Below are positions 44,870 through 52,366 of a stretch of DNA of 64,000 bases, in pieces; the first letter of the stretch is position 1, and each line of letters starts with the position of its first letter. The position numbers and the translations under genes were made by a program. The stretch comes from Tardiphaga sp. P9-11 (GTDB lineage: Bacteria > Pseudomonadota > Alphaproteobacteria > Rhizobiales > Xanthobacteraceae), in assembly GCF_008329525.1 (NCBI RefSeq), contig NZ_NPKQ01000010.1, positions 62,001 through 126,000 of the forward strand, written 5' to 3'. The notes below the pieces were generated by a model. It was not told the DNA's origin and made no database searches. It worked only from the letters and a program-made list of their open reading frames with translations.

Positions 44870-45730
44870 ATGGCCGGTATTGAAGCGAATATGCGCCAGG
44901 ACATCGAACCAGCGGCCGATACGAATGCTGTTCTCAGCCCGGCAGCATCCGGGCTATTGCGATATCTCGCTTCATTCGCCATGACCGCCCTCGCAACAGC
45001 GGCGGCAGTTGGTGTCGATAGCAAGGTGGCGATACCCAACCTCTCCCTGATATTTGTCATTCCCGTCATCATCGCGGGACTGAGCTTCGGTCTGGGCCCA
45101 TCGTTCCTTTCCGCAATACTCGGTGCTCTCGCCTTCAATTTCTTTCTCACGGAACCTCGCTACAGTCTCAACGTCGATGATCCGGCTAACATCTGGGCGA
45201 TTGGACTTCTGTTCGTCGTCGGACTTGTCGTGAGCGGCGTTGCCTTCACCTCTCACCAGAGAGCGGCCGAGGTCACCCGATTAAGGCGGCAGGCAACTGT
45301 CTGGCAAGGCTACAGCCGTGACGTCGCTGCAGCCGACAACGTGAAAACGATCGTCTCGCTCACATGTCAGGCTCTTGCAGCGCTGTTTCAGGCTCCCGTG
45401 GTGGTGTTGCTGGTGTCGGGTGAGAAAGTCATTCTTCTTGAGAAAACAGGTGACGCAGAACTCCAGCAGCCTGAACTGGAGGCTGCGCGTGCATCGCTCA
45501 CGACCGGAAGCATCGTACGCGGCGGCGTTTACCCGGACATCGCCTCGCGCTTTGACTTCTGGCCTGTGCAAGCTGCCGGAGACAGCAATGCCGTTTTGGG
45601 AATTGCCTTCGATCCGGATGAGCGTCCCGCCAAGCCAGACATATCCGTGGACGTCGTGAGAAGTGTATTGGCCATGGGGCTTGGCCTCCAGCATGCGCGG
45701 CCGACCCGCGATGGTCAGCGCCAGAGCTGA
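44870..45730 (+). CDS. DUF4118/KdpD-like membrane sensor without kinase domain
   Basis: The 286-residue protein has four membrane helices of the DUF4118 type (LLRYLASFAMTALATAAAV, LSLIFVIPVIIAGLSFGLGPSFLSAILGALAFNFFLTEPRYSLNV, ANIWAIGLLFVVGLVVSGVAF). A GAF-like cytoplasmic part follows (SRDVAAADNVKTIVSLTCQALAALFQAPVVVLLV). In KdpD this unit is followed by a histidine kinase; here the protein ends after the GAF-like part. ATG 44870 starts MAGIEANMRQ; longer starts lack support. It may be a stand-alone sensor or the N-terminal relic of a kinase gene. Confidence 0.8.
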   Translation: MAGIEANMRQDIEPAADTNAVLSPAASGLLRYLASFAMTALATAAAVGVDSKVAIPNLSLIFVIPVIIAGLSFGLGPSFLSAILGALAFNFFLTEPRYSLNVDDPANIWAIGLLFVVGLVVSGVAFTSHQRAAEVTRLRRQATVWQGYSRDVAAADNVKTIVSLTCQALAALFQAPVVVLLVSGEKVILLEKTGDAELQQPELEAARASLTTGSIVRGGVYPDIASRFDFWPVQAAGDSNAVLGIAFDPDERPAKPDISVDVVRSVLAMGLGLQHARPTRDGQRQS

Positions 45731-45797
45731 GGCGGCATCTTCACCAGCCCGGTAGATGCGGCGTTATTGGAATGCTTCGTCGCAAGGGCTCCTCGCA

Positions 45798-45956
45798 ATG
45801 ACGACTGGCCTGATCACCCGCACCGCGCGCGTCACTGCGGCGCGTGGGCGGATCGGCACGCGCTATCGGCACCAGCAATCGCGCAGGGGCGTTGGCCGCG
45901 ATTGCCTTGGGCTGGTGCGCATTGTCTGGCCTGTGCGTTCTGCTATTCTGGAGTGA
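45798..45956 (+). pseudogene. GTA g14 copy with internal deletion
   Basis: From ATG 45798 the frame reads MTTGLITRTARVTAARGRIG, TRYRHQQSRRGVGRDCLGLVRIVW and then jumps directly to sequence aligning with the last codons of g14, ending 45956. The central part of the peptidase, with the catalytic His, is deleted, and the first Cys of the CDC motif is changed to Arg. The leader (45773-45797) carries the same repeat seen before the other two g14 copies. Confidence 0.75.
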
Positions 45957-45960
45957 GCTG

Positions 45961-46200
45961 ATGTCGCAACTCGTTCTCGCCACAGCCGGTGGCGCCATTG
46001 GTGGAATGTTCGGCCCCATCGGTGCAATCGCCGGCCAGCTCGCCGGTGCTGCGCTCGGCGGCGCGATCGATAATGCGCTGTTTCGCGCGGGCGGTCAGAC
46101 CCGGAGTGGTCCGCAACTGGCCGATCTCGATGTGATGGCGTCTACCGAAGGGGCGCCGATCCCGCGCATCTATGGCCGCGCGCGGCTCAGCGGCGTCTTC
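45961..46200 (+). pseudogene. GTA g15 host-specificity protein, 5' fragment
   Basis: MSQLVLATAGGAIGGMFGPIGAIAGQLAGAALGGAIDNALF, then TEGAPIPRIYGRARLSGVFW is the N-terminus of the large GTA/phage tail host-specificity protein (about 1,300 residues in full). The similarity stops near 46200, where sequence of a minus-strand GFA gene begins. Only about 80 codons remain. The start follows the g14 remnant by 4 bases, the native arrangement. Confidence 0.8.
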
Positions 46201-46388
46201 TGGAAGCTCGCAATGTGCTTGGCGCCCGCACTGATCCGCACGGCGTTCGGCTTCCACAGGCTGGAGGCAGTGATCGGCCCGCCGGACCACGAACGGCATG
46301 AACTGCAATGGCAATATCCCATCGCTTCCGGGGCACCATCCACTTTGAGTTCGACTGCGCCGCAGAAGCACTTTCCAACATGTGTCAT
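46199..46388 (-). pseudogene. GFA-family (S-hydroxymethylglutathione-type) protein, 3'-truncated
   Basis: From ATG 46388 the frame reads MTHVGKCFCGAVELKVDGAP, GYCHCSSCRSWSGGPITASSLWKPNAVRI, the zinc-binding N-terminal half of the GFA/CENP-V family (CxCG and CHCxxC motifs). It breaks off at about 46199, where the g15 fragment begins on the other strand. The second half of the domain is absent, so the gene is disabled. Confidence 0.78.
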
Positions 46389-46757
46389 TGCTGTCGTTCC
46401 CTCTTGCTTGTGCATCGTGCCTCGCCGCGAAGCGGGCGCGCCGGGCATGCTGCTAGCAGGGGCGCCCAAACCGGAGCGTCATGCGATCGGACGAGGCAGC
46501 ATTACAAGATGTGTCGATGCAACACGCTTCCCCAGGCGGCAATGTGGACGGTCGCGCTGAAGCTGACGTCATGGGCAGGGCATGACCGAGTTGCGGAGAT
46601 CAGAACGCCGTCATTCCACGTTCCAAGAGACTGGTGCGCGACTGGGCTCATAGGTTGCGAGAGGAACAGTTGCGTGATGTGGCCTTGACGCAATAAATTC
46701 GGCATAATGACCCGCCGCGCTCACCGCTCGCCCGAGGAAACATTTGATCGCTGACGG
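46389..46757. other. Region without a convincing gene
   Basis: About 370 bases before the metallophosphoesterase gene contain only short frames. It should hold the promoter of that gene and the former promoter of the GFA gene; no clear elements were identified. Confidence 0.4.
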
Positions 46758-47465
46758 ATGATCGCGATGCCCCTCACTTACGTCATCTCCGATCTGCACG
46801 GCCGGCGCGATCTGCTGGATCGCGCGCTGGCTGAGATCGAGACGCATCGGGCTGGTGAAAACGCCACACTCATTGTGCTCGGCGACTATGTCGACAAGGG
46901 CCCGGGCTCGCGCCGAGTCATTGCGCGGCTGCGCGCAGGGGTGGCGCCTGGCCTGCGGCTGGCGATGCTCAAGAGCAATCACGATGCGCTGATGGTCGCC
47001 GCGCTGCGCGGCATCGTGCCGATGGAGAACTGGCTGGCGAAGGGCGGCGATACCGCGCTGGCCTCCTATGGCGGCGACGTCGCCGATGTGCCGGTGCATG
47101 ACATCGACTGGCTCGACGGCCGGCCGCTGTGGCACATGGATGCACATCGCATCTATGTGCATGCCGGCGTCGATCCCGCGCTGCCGCTGACGCAGCAGGA
47201 TCCGGTATTGCTGATGACCAAGCGCTATGCGGACGATGACGTGTCCGGCCATGATGCCGGCGAGGGCACGCGCCATGTGGTGCATGGCCATGACCGCCAT
47301 GCCGATGAGCCGCTGCTGGAACAGGGCCGCAGCAATCTTGACACCTATGCCTGGAAAAGCGGCCGTCTGGTGATCGGCGTGTTCGATGACAACATGCCGG
47401 GCGGGCCGGTGGAGCTCATCGAGATCACCGCGCCGCCGGCGCCGGACCGGACCGCGATGCCTTGA
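46758..47465 (+). CDS. Metallophosphoesterase family protein (PPP type)
   Basis: The 235-residue protein has the phosphoesterase metal-binding motifs in order: YVISDLHGRRD, VLGDYVDKGPGSRRV, LKSNHD (variant of GNHE/D), and YVHAGVD, with a late VVHGHDRH. This is the small PrpA/ApaH-related serine/threonine phosphatase type. It is cytoplasmic and needs two metal ions. The SNHD replacement of GNHE is a variation, but the metal ligands are kept. Starts at 46758 and 46767 are possible. Confidence 0.88.
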   Translation: MIAMPLTYVISDLHGRRDLLDRALAEIETHRAGENATLIVLGDYVDKGPGSRRVIARLRAGVAPGLRLAMLKSNHDALMVAALRGIVPMENWLAKGGDTALASYGGDVADVPVHDIDWLDGRPLWHMDAHRIYVHAGVDPALPLTQQDPVLLMTKRYADDDVSGHDAGEGTRHVVHGHDRHADEPLLEQGRSNLDTYAWKSGRLVIGVFDDNMPGGPVELIEITAPPAPDRTAMP

Positions 47466-47541
47466 GGCGGATATGACCTCTTGAACCAAAGACCGTGCTG
47501 CGACGCCTAACCGGCAACGCAACCGAACCGGTCCCCCTCTT

Positions 47542-47811
47542 ATGTCGTCTATCATCGAGCTCGTCATCGATATCGCTGTCGAACTCGTCTCCGATTGGAC
47601 GACCGCGAAATGGCCACTCGTCGGCGAGGCCGTGGGGCTGGTCTGTCTTGTGATCGGTGCGCTCGTCGCGGGACGGTCGTCGTCCGGCACCGACCGCGTC
47701 CAGGCGTTCGGCCTGCTGGCCGCAATGGTCATTGCATTTGTCGCTTTGTTGCTCTACCGCGCCTGGCGCCTGCGTCGCGCGGCGGCAATGCCGACCGAGC
47801 GATTGCCATGA
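47542..47811 (+). CDS. Small membrane protein (89 residues)
   Basis: MSSIIELVIDIAVELVSDWT is an amphipathic start, followed by two hydrophobic helices (EAVGLVCLVIGALVAG and AFGLLAAMVIAFVALLLYRAW) and a basic tail. No family was recognised. It lies between the phosphoesterase gene and another small membrane gene. Confidence 0.6.
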   Translation: MSSIIELVIDIAVELVSDWTTAKWPLVGEAVGLVCLVIGALVAGRSSSGTDRVQAFGLLAAMVIAFVALLLYRAWRLRRAAAMPTERLP

Positions 47812-47861
47812 GTGTGACACCGGCGATGCTCGGCGCCACTACAGACTGAGGAGACGCACCG

Positions 47862-48011
47862 ATGCCGGACTGGATCTTGCCACTGCTGTTGATCGTCGCG
47901 ATCCTGGCGTTCCTGTATCGCGCCTTCCTGCACACGCCGCGGGCGCCGCCCAGCGGCAGGAGCCACGAAGAAGGCGTGACCAATTACTGGGACGTGCACC
48001 GCGATCGCTGA
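47862..48011 (+). CDS. Single-pass membrane peptide (49 residues)
   Basis: The sequence MPDWILPLLLIVAILAFLYR is one membrane helix, followed by a polar tail with SGRSHEEGVTNYWDVHRDR. A strong GAGGAG lies about 10 bases before the ATG at 47862. It is short but well supported by the ribosome site; function unknown. Confidence 0.55.
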   Translation: MPDWILPLLLIVAILAFLYRAFLHTPRAPPSGRSHEEGVTNYWDVHRDR

Positions 48012-48086
48012 CGGATGTCGATGCGCGGCGCCGCAGGATCTGACACCGCGAATGGCAGAACAACCAGCCGGAGCGCGTGAGCGCCG

Positions 48087-48710
48087 TCACTTCCTGACGT
48101 ATTTTCGTGTCGTCAGCACCGGATCGATGCGCCTAGCTTCGGCGATGTCGCGGGCGCAGCCGGCAGTGTCGCCGATCGCTTCCCGGGCGCCGCGCTGGAT
48201 CAGCGACGACGCATCCTCCGGATCGAGGAGAAGGGCTTCGCTGAAATCGGCAATGGCGCGCGCAGGCTCATTCTTGGTCTGCCAGGCGCTGCCGCGGCTC
48301 CAGAACGCGACGGCCTCCGTGGGATGGTGCTGGAGCGCGGCATCCGCATCGCCCGCCAGCAGATAATCGATCGATCGGCTGACATACAGCATGGCCTGGT
48401 CGGCGCCGCGATAGTGATCGCGCGCGATGGCGCGGGTGCAGGCGGCGATGGCGCGATCGTCGGTGTCGCCAATGCAGGTGTCGTAATCGCCTGTCGGGTC
48501 GGGCGGTGTCGGCGTGGCGGCCATGGCCTGGGGCACACCGAGGCCAGCGATCAGCGCGGCACAACCAACATGCGGAAGCGGGGCAGGCGCAGTGGCGGGG
48601 TCGCAGGCATCATGGGCGCTCGGCAAAGGGGCGGGACGGCGGTTCCCCTTGGTCGGCGGCGTCAGCTGAAAGGTTCGACGGCGCGCGCGTAAGCAGGATG
48701 GAAGTGACAA
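48087..48710 (-). CDS. TPR-containing exported protein, start uncertain
   Basis: The frame contains an export-signal-like stretch (VGCAALIAGLGVPQAMAA) and then TPR-type helices (AIAACTRAIARD, ADQAMLYVSRSIDYLLAGDADAAL, AVAFWSRGSAWQTKNEPARAIADFSEALLLDPEDA). The only in-frame start codon at the 5' side is TTG 48710. An ATG in a neighbouring frame just upstream of the signal suggests a frameshift near 48590. One repeat unit also looks shortened. The functional N-terminus would begin near 48575. Confidence 0.6.
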   Translation of the reverse strand: MSLPSCLRARRRTFQLTPPTKGNRRPAPLPSAHDACDPATAPAPLPHVGCAALIAGLGVPQAMAATPTPPDPTGDYDTCIGDTDDRAIAACTRAIARDHYRGADQAMLYVSRSIDYLLAGDADAALQHHPTEAVAFWSRGSAWQTKNEPARAIADFSEALLLDPEDASSLIQRGAREAIGDTAGCARDIAEARRIDPVLTTRKYVRK

Positions 48711-48799
48711 TCGCCATGAATGACCTGAGCGTCATTTTCACCGAGCGTGGCGACCTCGCGCATGTCGCATTTCGCCGGAACCTGAAAACCGCAAGCGGT

Positions 48800-48964
48800 C
48801 TAGTGCAACTCGTCGCGCGAAATCGGCAGGTGCAATTGCGCCGCGCGCTCCTCACGATCCTGCTTGCGAAACTCGGTCTCGCGCCGCTCAAAGGCGTGCA
48901 TCTGTTCGTGCGCTTCCTGCTGTAACCGCACGTGTTTCGTCATCGGTTGTTGAGTATGTCTCAT
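48800..48964 (-). CDS. Small charged helical protein (54 residues), competing with an antisense frame
   Basis: From ATG 48964 the frame encodes MRHTQQPMTKHVRLQQEAHE, then HAFERRETEFRKQDREERAA and stops at 48800. GGAG eight bases upstream and the coiled-coil-like composition favour this strand. The plus strand carries an alternative frame at 48716-48925 (MNDLSVIFTERGDLAHVAFR). Only one is likely real. Confidence 0.4.
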   Translation of the reverse strand: MRHTQQPMTKHVRLQQEAHEQMHAFERRETEFRKQDREERAAQLHLPISRDELH

Positions 48965-49186
48965 CACGCCAGCTCCGTGCCCTGACGATTACCACGCGAT
49001 AACGTCACGCTCCGCCAGCGGTTCACTGTTCCAGATCAAATTTGACGTCGCTCGCGACAAGATTTCCGGCTCCTTGTTGCTGGTCACCGCGCAGGCGCGC
49101 TTAATGTTATCGGATCAACAAATAGGATGATATGCCCATAATTTGAACACAGTTCGTTCTGACTATGTTCCTACAACGAGGAGGCG

Positions 49187-49390
49187 ATGATGGACAGGGA
49201 CGAACCGGCAGTGGCGAGGGTTTTAGATAGGGCGCAATGCGTTCGCGGGGCGTTTGGTTGGCTCATGGGATCATGGATTGTGTTGCGGGCGATCGCGGCG
49301 GTAGACGGTAGACGGAGGGTGACGGTCGCGGGTTTTCTTCTACTGTTAGTCTCGGCACTGCTACGATTTTGGCCTTGCGTTTCACCCTGA
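49187..49390 (+). CDS. Small hypothetical protein with one hydrophobic helix
   Basis: MMDRDEPAVARVLDRAQCVRG leads to WLMGSWIVLRAIAAVDG and VTVAGFLLLLVSALLRFW. A strong GGAGGCG immediately precedes the ATG at 49187. It lies in the AT-richer right arm of the tRNA-Thr island; no family was recognised. About 335 bases after it (to 49725) show no gene. Confidence 0.4.
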   Translation: MMDRDEPAVARVLDRAQCVRGAFGWLMGSWIVLRAIAAVDGRRRVTVAGFLLLLVSALLRFWPCVSP

Positions 49391-49725
49391 TGAATTCCGT
49401 CGAGACATCACGCCGTCGTCGGACATGACGATAAAACCTAGGTTACGGTGTCGTATTCCAACTCGCGTTCAAAAGCTGAATCATCAAATTGGATTTCCAG
49501 CTCTGAAAGCTAATCGTGAGTATTGTCGAGAGTTGACACATGCTCATGGCGCACGTTGCGATGCTGATTTCCGCGCTGTGCCGGTAGATGCCACTGGCGA
49601 CCTCTACGTGCTCAGCCGATCGCAGCACCTCTAAAGAACACCGTTACGCAAATTGATTTGCCGCCGACCTGAACTTGTCGACAATTAAGCGCATAAAACG
49701 CACTTCTCGGTCGAAGGAGGCTTGT

Positions 49726-49912
49726 ATGAACTTCTTTGCAATCCTGCGAGAGGCATTCGGCCGCGCCCGACCGGAAGCCGACGTCGACAATGAGAGAGCT
49801 CATGAGTGAATTTGTGAGGCTTCTGCAAACTAACGGCTACGACAGCAACAAACCGCCCGAGAGTAGTTCCAAGCATCCGAGGCATGGGTGGTGCCCTGAC
49901 GACGTTCAGTGA
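49726..49912 (+). pseudogene. Frameshifted paralogue of the 52145 gene
   Basis: ATG 49726 follows AAGGAGG and gives MNFFAILREAFGRARPEADV to a stop at about 49809. An overlapping frame from ATG 49802 continues MSEFVRLLQTNGYDSNKPPE to 49912. The protein at 52145-52366 has both parts in one frame (FRASVSWLFGSIATP, then MDEFVRLLHTNGYDS), so a frameshift near 49800 is likely. Two overlapping genes remain possible. Function unknown. Confidence 0.5.
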
Positions 49913-50100
49913 TGCTTTTTTCTCCGCGGAGAAGGACCTGAGGCCAGGCTTCGTTCCAGGCCGCCATCACAAAGGGCGATGTATCGATCTTGCCCCGAGC
50001 CACGGCCAATGCAATCGGCATGGCGGTATCGCGAAGGTGACCATCCACTAGTTCCGAACTCGGGATAGGTGGTGGTTATGGGATGTGGTCGGCCGGCTTC

Positions 50101-50237
50101 TCAGTCGGCGTGAAAGTCCATTCCTTTACCATCCTTGATGCCTTCGCCTTCCCATCGGCCATCGTCAGCTTCAAGCTTGGAAATCAGCGAGTAGCCGGAC
50201 TGCAGGACCTTCGCTATCACTTGCGCCATTCCTGCGC
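50101..50237 (-). pseudogene. PepSY-domain protein, C-terminal fragment
   Basis: The minus-strand frame [41 protein letters not shown] ends at 50101 and matches the C-terminal part of a PepSY domain (GY.....E.DDG.YEV...D..G). Everything upstream is cut off where the IS3 fragment starts (about 50240), so the IS event or a later deletion removed its 5' part. Confidence 0.55.
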
Positions 50238-50242
50238 ACATA

Positions 50243-50597
50243 CGTTCAGACAACGGCCCCGAGTTCGTTGCCGAGGCGCTCCGGGATTGGATCGGCACCG
50301 TCGGAGCCAAGACCGCTTACATCGAACCTGGAAGTCCACGGGAGAATGGCTATTGCGAGAGCTTCAACGGCAAGCTGCGCGATGAGCTGCTCAATGGTGA
50401 AATCTTCTACACATTGAAGAAGGCCCAGATCGTGATCGAAAACTGGCGACGTCACTACAACACGGTGCGTCCACATTCATCTTTGGGATATCGACCGCCG
50501 GCACCCGAGGCTCTCGTCTGGCCAACACAAAGGAGATAGTCAAAATGCAATCTCTAAACTAACATTCCAATCGGACCACTCCGCGGGGGGCCGGTCA
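50243..50597 (+). pseudogene. IS3-family transposase (OrfB) C-terminal fragment with right IS end
   Basis: The 98-residue frame reads [42 protein letters not shown] and [20 protein letters not shown], stop at 50539. It carries the second Asp and the Glu of the DDE triad of IS3-group transposases. OrfA and the first half of OrfB are missing. About 58 bases after the stop, the sequence ending GGGGGCCGGTCA near 50597 looks like the right inverted repeat. The element is inactive. Confidence 0.85.
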
Positions 50598-50731
50598 CCG
50601 TTTAAGAAGAACAGGAATGAGGAACTTTCTTATTAGGCTGAGCATTTTTATCAGCCGTCTTATAACTTCGGAGATTGCGCAAACTCTTCAATTGTATTTT
50701 CCTTACCGTCCTCGTGCAAAGGGAGGCGCGG

Positions 50732-51079
50732 ATGCTGGAAAGAGCGACAATTGTCGAAGACGAGATCGACGTCGAACAAGTGGTTCTCAACTACCAACGT
50801 CTGATCTGCGAGGCGCTGAATCAGATGGAAGTTGCCGAGGTTCGCCAGCTCATATTGGAGATAGAAGGCGAGCTGGACAAGACGGGGAGTTCGGCGTCGC
50901 CTATGCGACGACAGGCGGCGGAAGTGCTTCGGCGTGCGAGACGACTTCCAGTAGGGCCGGACCGTAACGAGCTTCGACAGATCGCGCACGCATTGCTCTG
51001 GCTCGAAGAGAAAGGCCTGAGCCTGAAGGCCCTGCGCCGGGTGGAGGACCGATCAAAGTCAGAGCCAACGGAGTCCTGA
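50732..51079 (+). CDS. Hypothetical helical protein (115 residues)
   Basis: MLERATIVEDEIDVEQVVLN, YQRLICEALNQMEVAEVRQLILEIEGELDK and LRQIAHALLWLEEKGLSLKALRRVED read as a mostly helical cytoplasmic protein. GGAGG seven bases before the ATG at 50732 supports the start. It lies just downstream of the IS3 fragment and just upstream of the 51115 gene. No family was recognised. Confidence 0.6.
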   Translation: MLERATIVEDEIDVEQVVLNYQRLICEALNQMEVAEVRQLILEIEGELDKTGSSASPMRRQAAEVLRRARRLPVGPDRNELRQIAHALLWLEEKGLSLKALRRVEDRSKSEPTES

Positions 51080-51114
51080 CCGTGCTATGCCTCCCTAGGG
51101 ACAGGGGGCGCCGA

Positions 51115-51303
51115 ATGCTGCATCGAACGGTCGCGTATGACGTTCAAGATGTCCAACTGGGTCGTTGGCGCTGGAACATTTATCCTGGCAATCGCACGGT
51201 GCAGGGGCCGGTCAAGTTCCGCTCGCGCGAGCTCGCCGTCGAAGCCTGCCACGGTGAGATCAATGATGGGATCGAGCGAACGCGGCGACAGGCGGGACGG
51301 TAG
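51115..51303 (+). CDS. Hypothetical protein (62 residues), paralogue of the 57374 gene
   Basis: The product contains GRWRWNIYPGNRTVQGPVKF and ELAVEACHGEINDGIERTRR and is about 85 percent identical by eye to the protein at 57374-57565 in the tRNA-Tyr island. Strong protein conservation argues for a real gene. The start MLHRTVAYDVQDVQ is preceded by GCCGA in both places. The function is unknown; it may be a small DNA- or phage-associated protein. Confidence 0.7.
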   Translation: MLHRTVAYDVQDVQLGRWRWNIYPGNRTVQGPVKFRSRELAVEACHGEINDGIERTRRQAGR

Positions 51304-51562
51304 CCATCGGCCGGCACGCGGAAGCCCCAAAAACAGGACCAGCTTCAGGATCAGGTTGCGCGCCGGAAAGTGGGGATTTCTCAATATGTTCTTGTCGGCA
51401 GAGAGCCTGCGCTTGGTGCATGCCAGCGCTTTCCTTTTGGGCGCGAGAGAGTGACAAGAACCAAAAACAGGAACTCAACCTTCGGTCAGTATCAGGCAAC
51501 TAAGTAATAAGGTGCTGTAAACGTTATGATATTTGTCTGCTCACAACGCCGGCATGGACCGA

Positions 51563-51608
51563 TTTTGTAAACCGAAGGTCGGGAGTTCAATCCTCTCAAC
51601 CGGCACCA
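51563..51608 (+). repeat. attR-like repeat: orphan tRNA-Thr 3' end
   Basis: This 46-base segment is an exact copy of the 3' end of tRNA-Thr at 21543-21588, without the 5' half of a tRNA, so it is not functional. It closes the 30 kb segment. About 260 bases before it (51304-51562) show no gene. Confidence 0.88.
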
Positions 51609-51613
51609 TCCTA

Positions 51614-51814
51614 TCAACAGCTGGGCCGCCGTATCATTTGAGGTGTCCCTGAACCGGTCCCCAACCGGGAATTTCCTGATTGATCCAACGCCGTACGAAC
51701 CCTTGCGAGTGTCTCGCGAGAGTGGATGTCTCGTTCGTCCCGCACTGCCTGTTGCCTGTTGCCGAGCTTTAAAAGCGACCGCCGGGCGTAATTGGTGGCC
51801 TCGTCGATGTTCAT
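51614..51814 (-). CDS. Hypothetical protein (66 residues)
   Basis: From ATG 51814: MNIDEATNYARRSLLKLGNR, DERDIHSRETLARVRTALDQ and a Gly/Ser-rich tail ending five bases from the att copy. It is helical and charged; the last third may be junction-derived. It is on the same strand as the small membrane gene upstream (51844-51993). Confidence 0.4.
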   Translation of the reverse strand: MNIDEATNYARRSLLKLGNRQQAVRDERDIHSRETLARVRTALDQSGNSRLGTGSGTPQMIRRPSC

Positions 51815-51843
51815 GGGCGCCTCGGCCAAAGGTGTCTCTGCCC

Positions 51844-51993
51844 TTACCCGACAAATACCCATAACGCTGCCAGGAAAGATGCCGTCCCGAATGAGAGGGC
51901 GCCTGCGCAAAGGGCGCGCACGAACAGCTCCCGCTCGTGACTGTGCTTGAAACACTGCCGGGTAAAATACTGGTGAGTGAAATGGTCTTCCAT
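51844..51993 (-). CDS. Single-pass membrane peptide (49 residues)
   Basis: MEDHFTHQYFTRQCFKHSHE is followed by a hydrophobic helix (VRALCAGALSFGTASFLAALWVF). GGAGG with GGAG directly upstream of the ATG at 51993 makes initiation likely. It probably shares a transcript with the 51614 gene. Function unknown. Confidence 0.5.
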   Translation of the reverse strand: MEDHFTHQYFTRQCFKHSHERELFVRALCAGALSFGTASFLAALWVFVG

Positions 51994-52144
51994 CTCCGCC
52001 TCCCTGAGTGAGGACAGAGAATCTGCTTCGTGATTCGCCGTCAAGCGGAGGTCGTGTTACTCTCTCAAAATAATGTCTGCGGCAATTTGAACCTTTTTCC
52101 TGATAGCGCGACATAAGCGCTTCTCGTGAGTAAAGGATCCTCGC

Positions 52145-52366
52145 ATGACCTTTCGCGCGTCCGTCAGCTGGCTTTTCGGAAGCATCGCAACACCGGCATC
52201 CCAAGAGCGCGCCAGGCAATTGAATGCGTCGATGGACGAGTTTGTCCGGCTGCTCCACACTAACGGCTACGACAGCAAAAGCCCCGCCACTCTAGAAGAT
52301 GTGGCAGGGCTTTCGGAACGTCCATCCTGCGCTCAGGACGTTCGGCGTTCCAACCAAAACCTGTGA
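52145..52366 (+). CDS. Hypothetical protein (73 residues), paralogue of the 49726 pseudogene
   Basis: The product MTFRASVSWLFGSIATPASQ continues ERARQLNASMDEFVRLLHTNGYDSKS with a weakly structured tail. AAAGGA precedes the start. The related frameshifted copy at 49726-49912 lies across the att repeat. The 3' end overlaps a minus-strand gene (52292-52579), so the last 20 codons may not be real. Confidence 0.5.
   Translation: MTFRASVSWLFGSIATPASQERARQLNASMDEFVRLLHTNGYDSKSPATLEDVAGLSERPSCAQDVRRSNQNL

Larger units (their letters stand above)
21589..51608. mobile_element. Candidate composite genomic island at tRNA-Thr (about 30 kb)
   Basis: The segment is bounded by the 46-bp perfect repeat of the tRNA-Thr 3' end. 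The left arm (to about 31.2 kb) and right arm (from about 49.0 kb) are typical accessory DNA: small unknown genes, XRE and ribbon-helix-helix regulators, recombinase sequences, an IS fragment and many broken genes. The middle 31.2-48.9 kb looks chromosomal in composition and content. Either a large composite island captured chromosomal DNA, or the second att copy came from a separate event or rearrangement. No tyrosine integrase is visible. Confidence 0.6.

Noticed and set aside
49830-50048. Minus-strand frame with AMPIALAVARGKIDTSPFVMAAW
   Set aside because: It looked protein-like over 40 residues, but no family fits and it overlaps the supported 49726-49912 locus.
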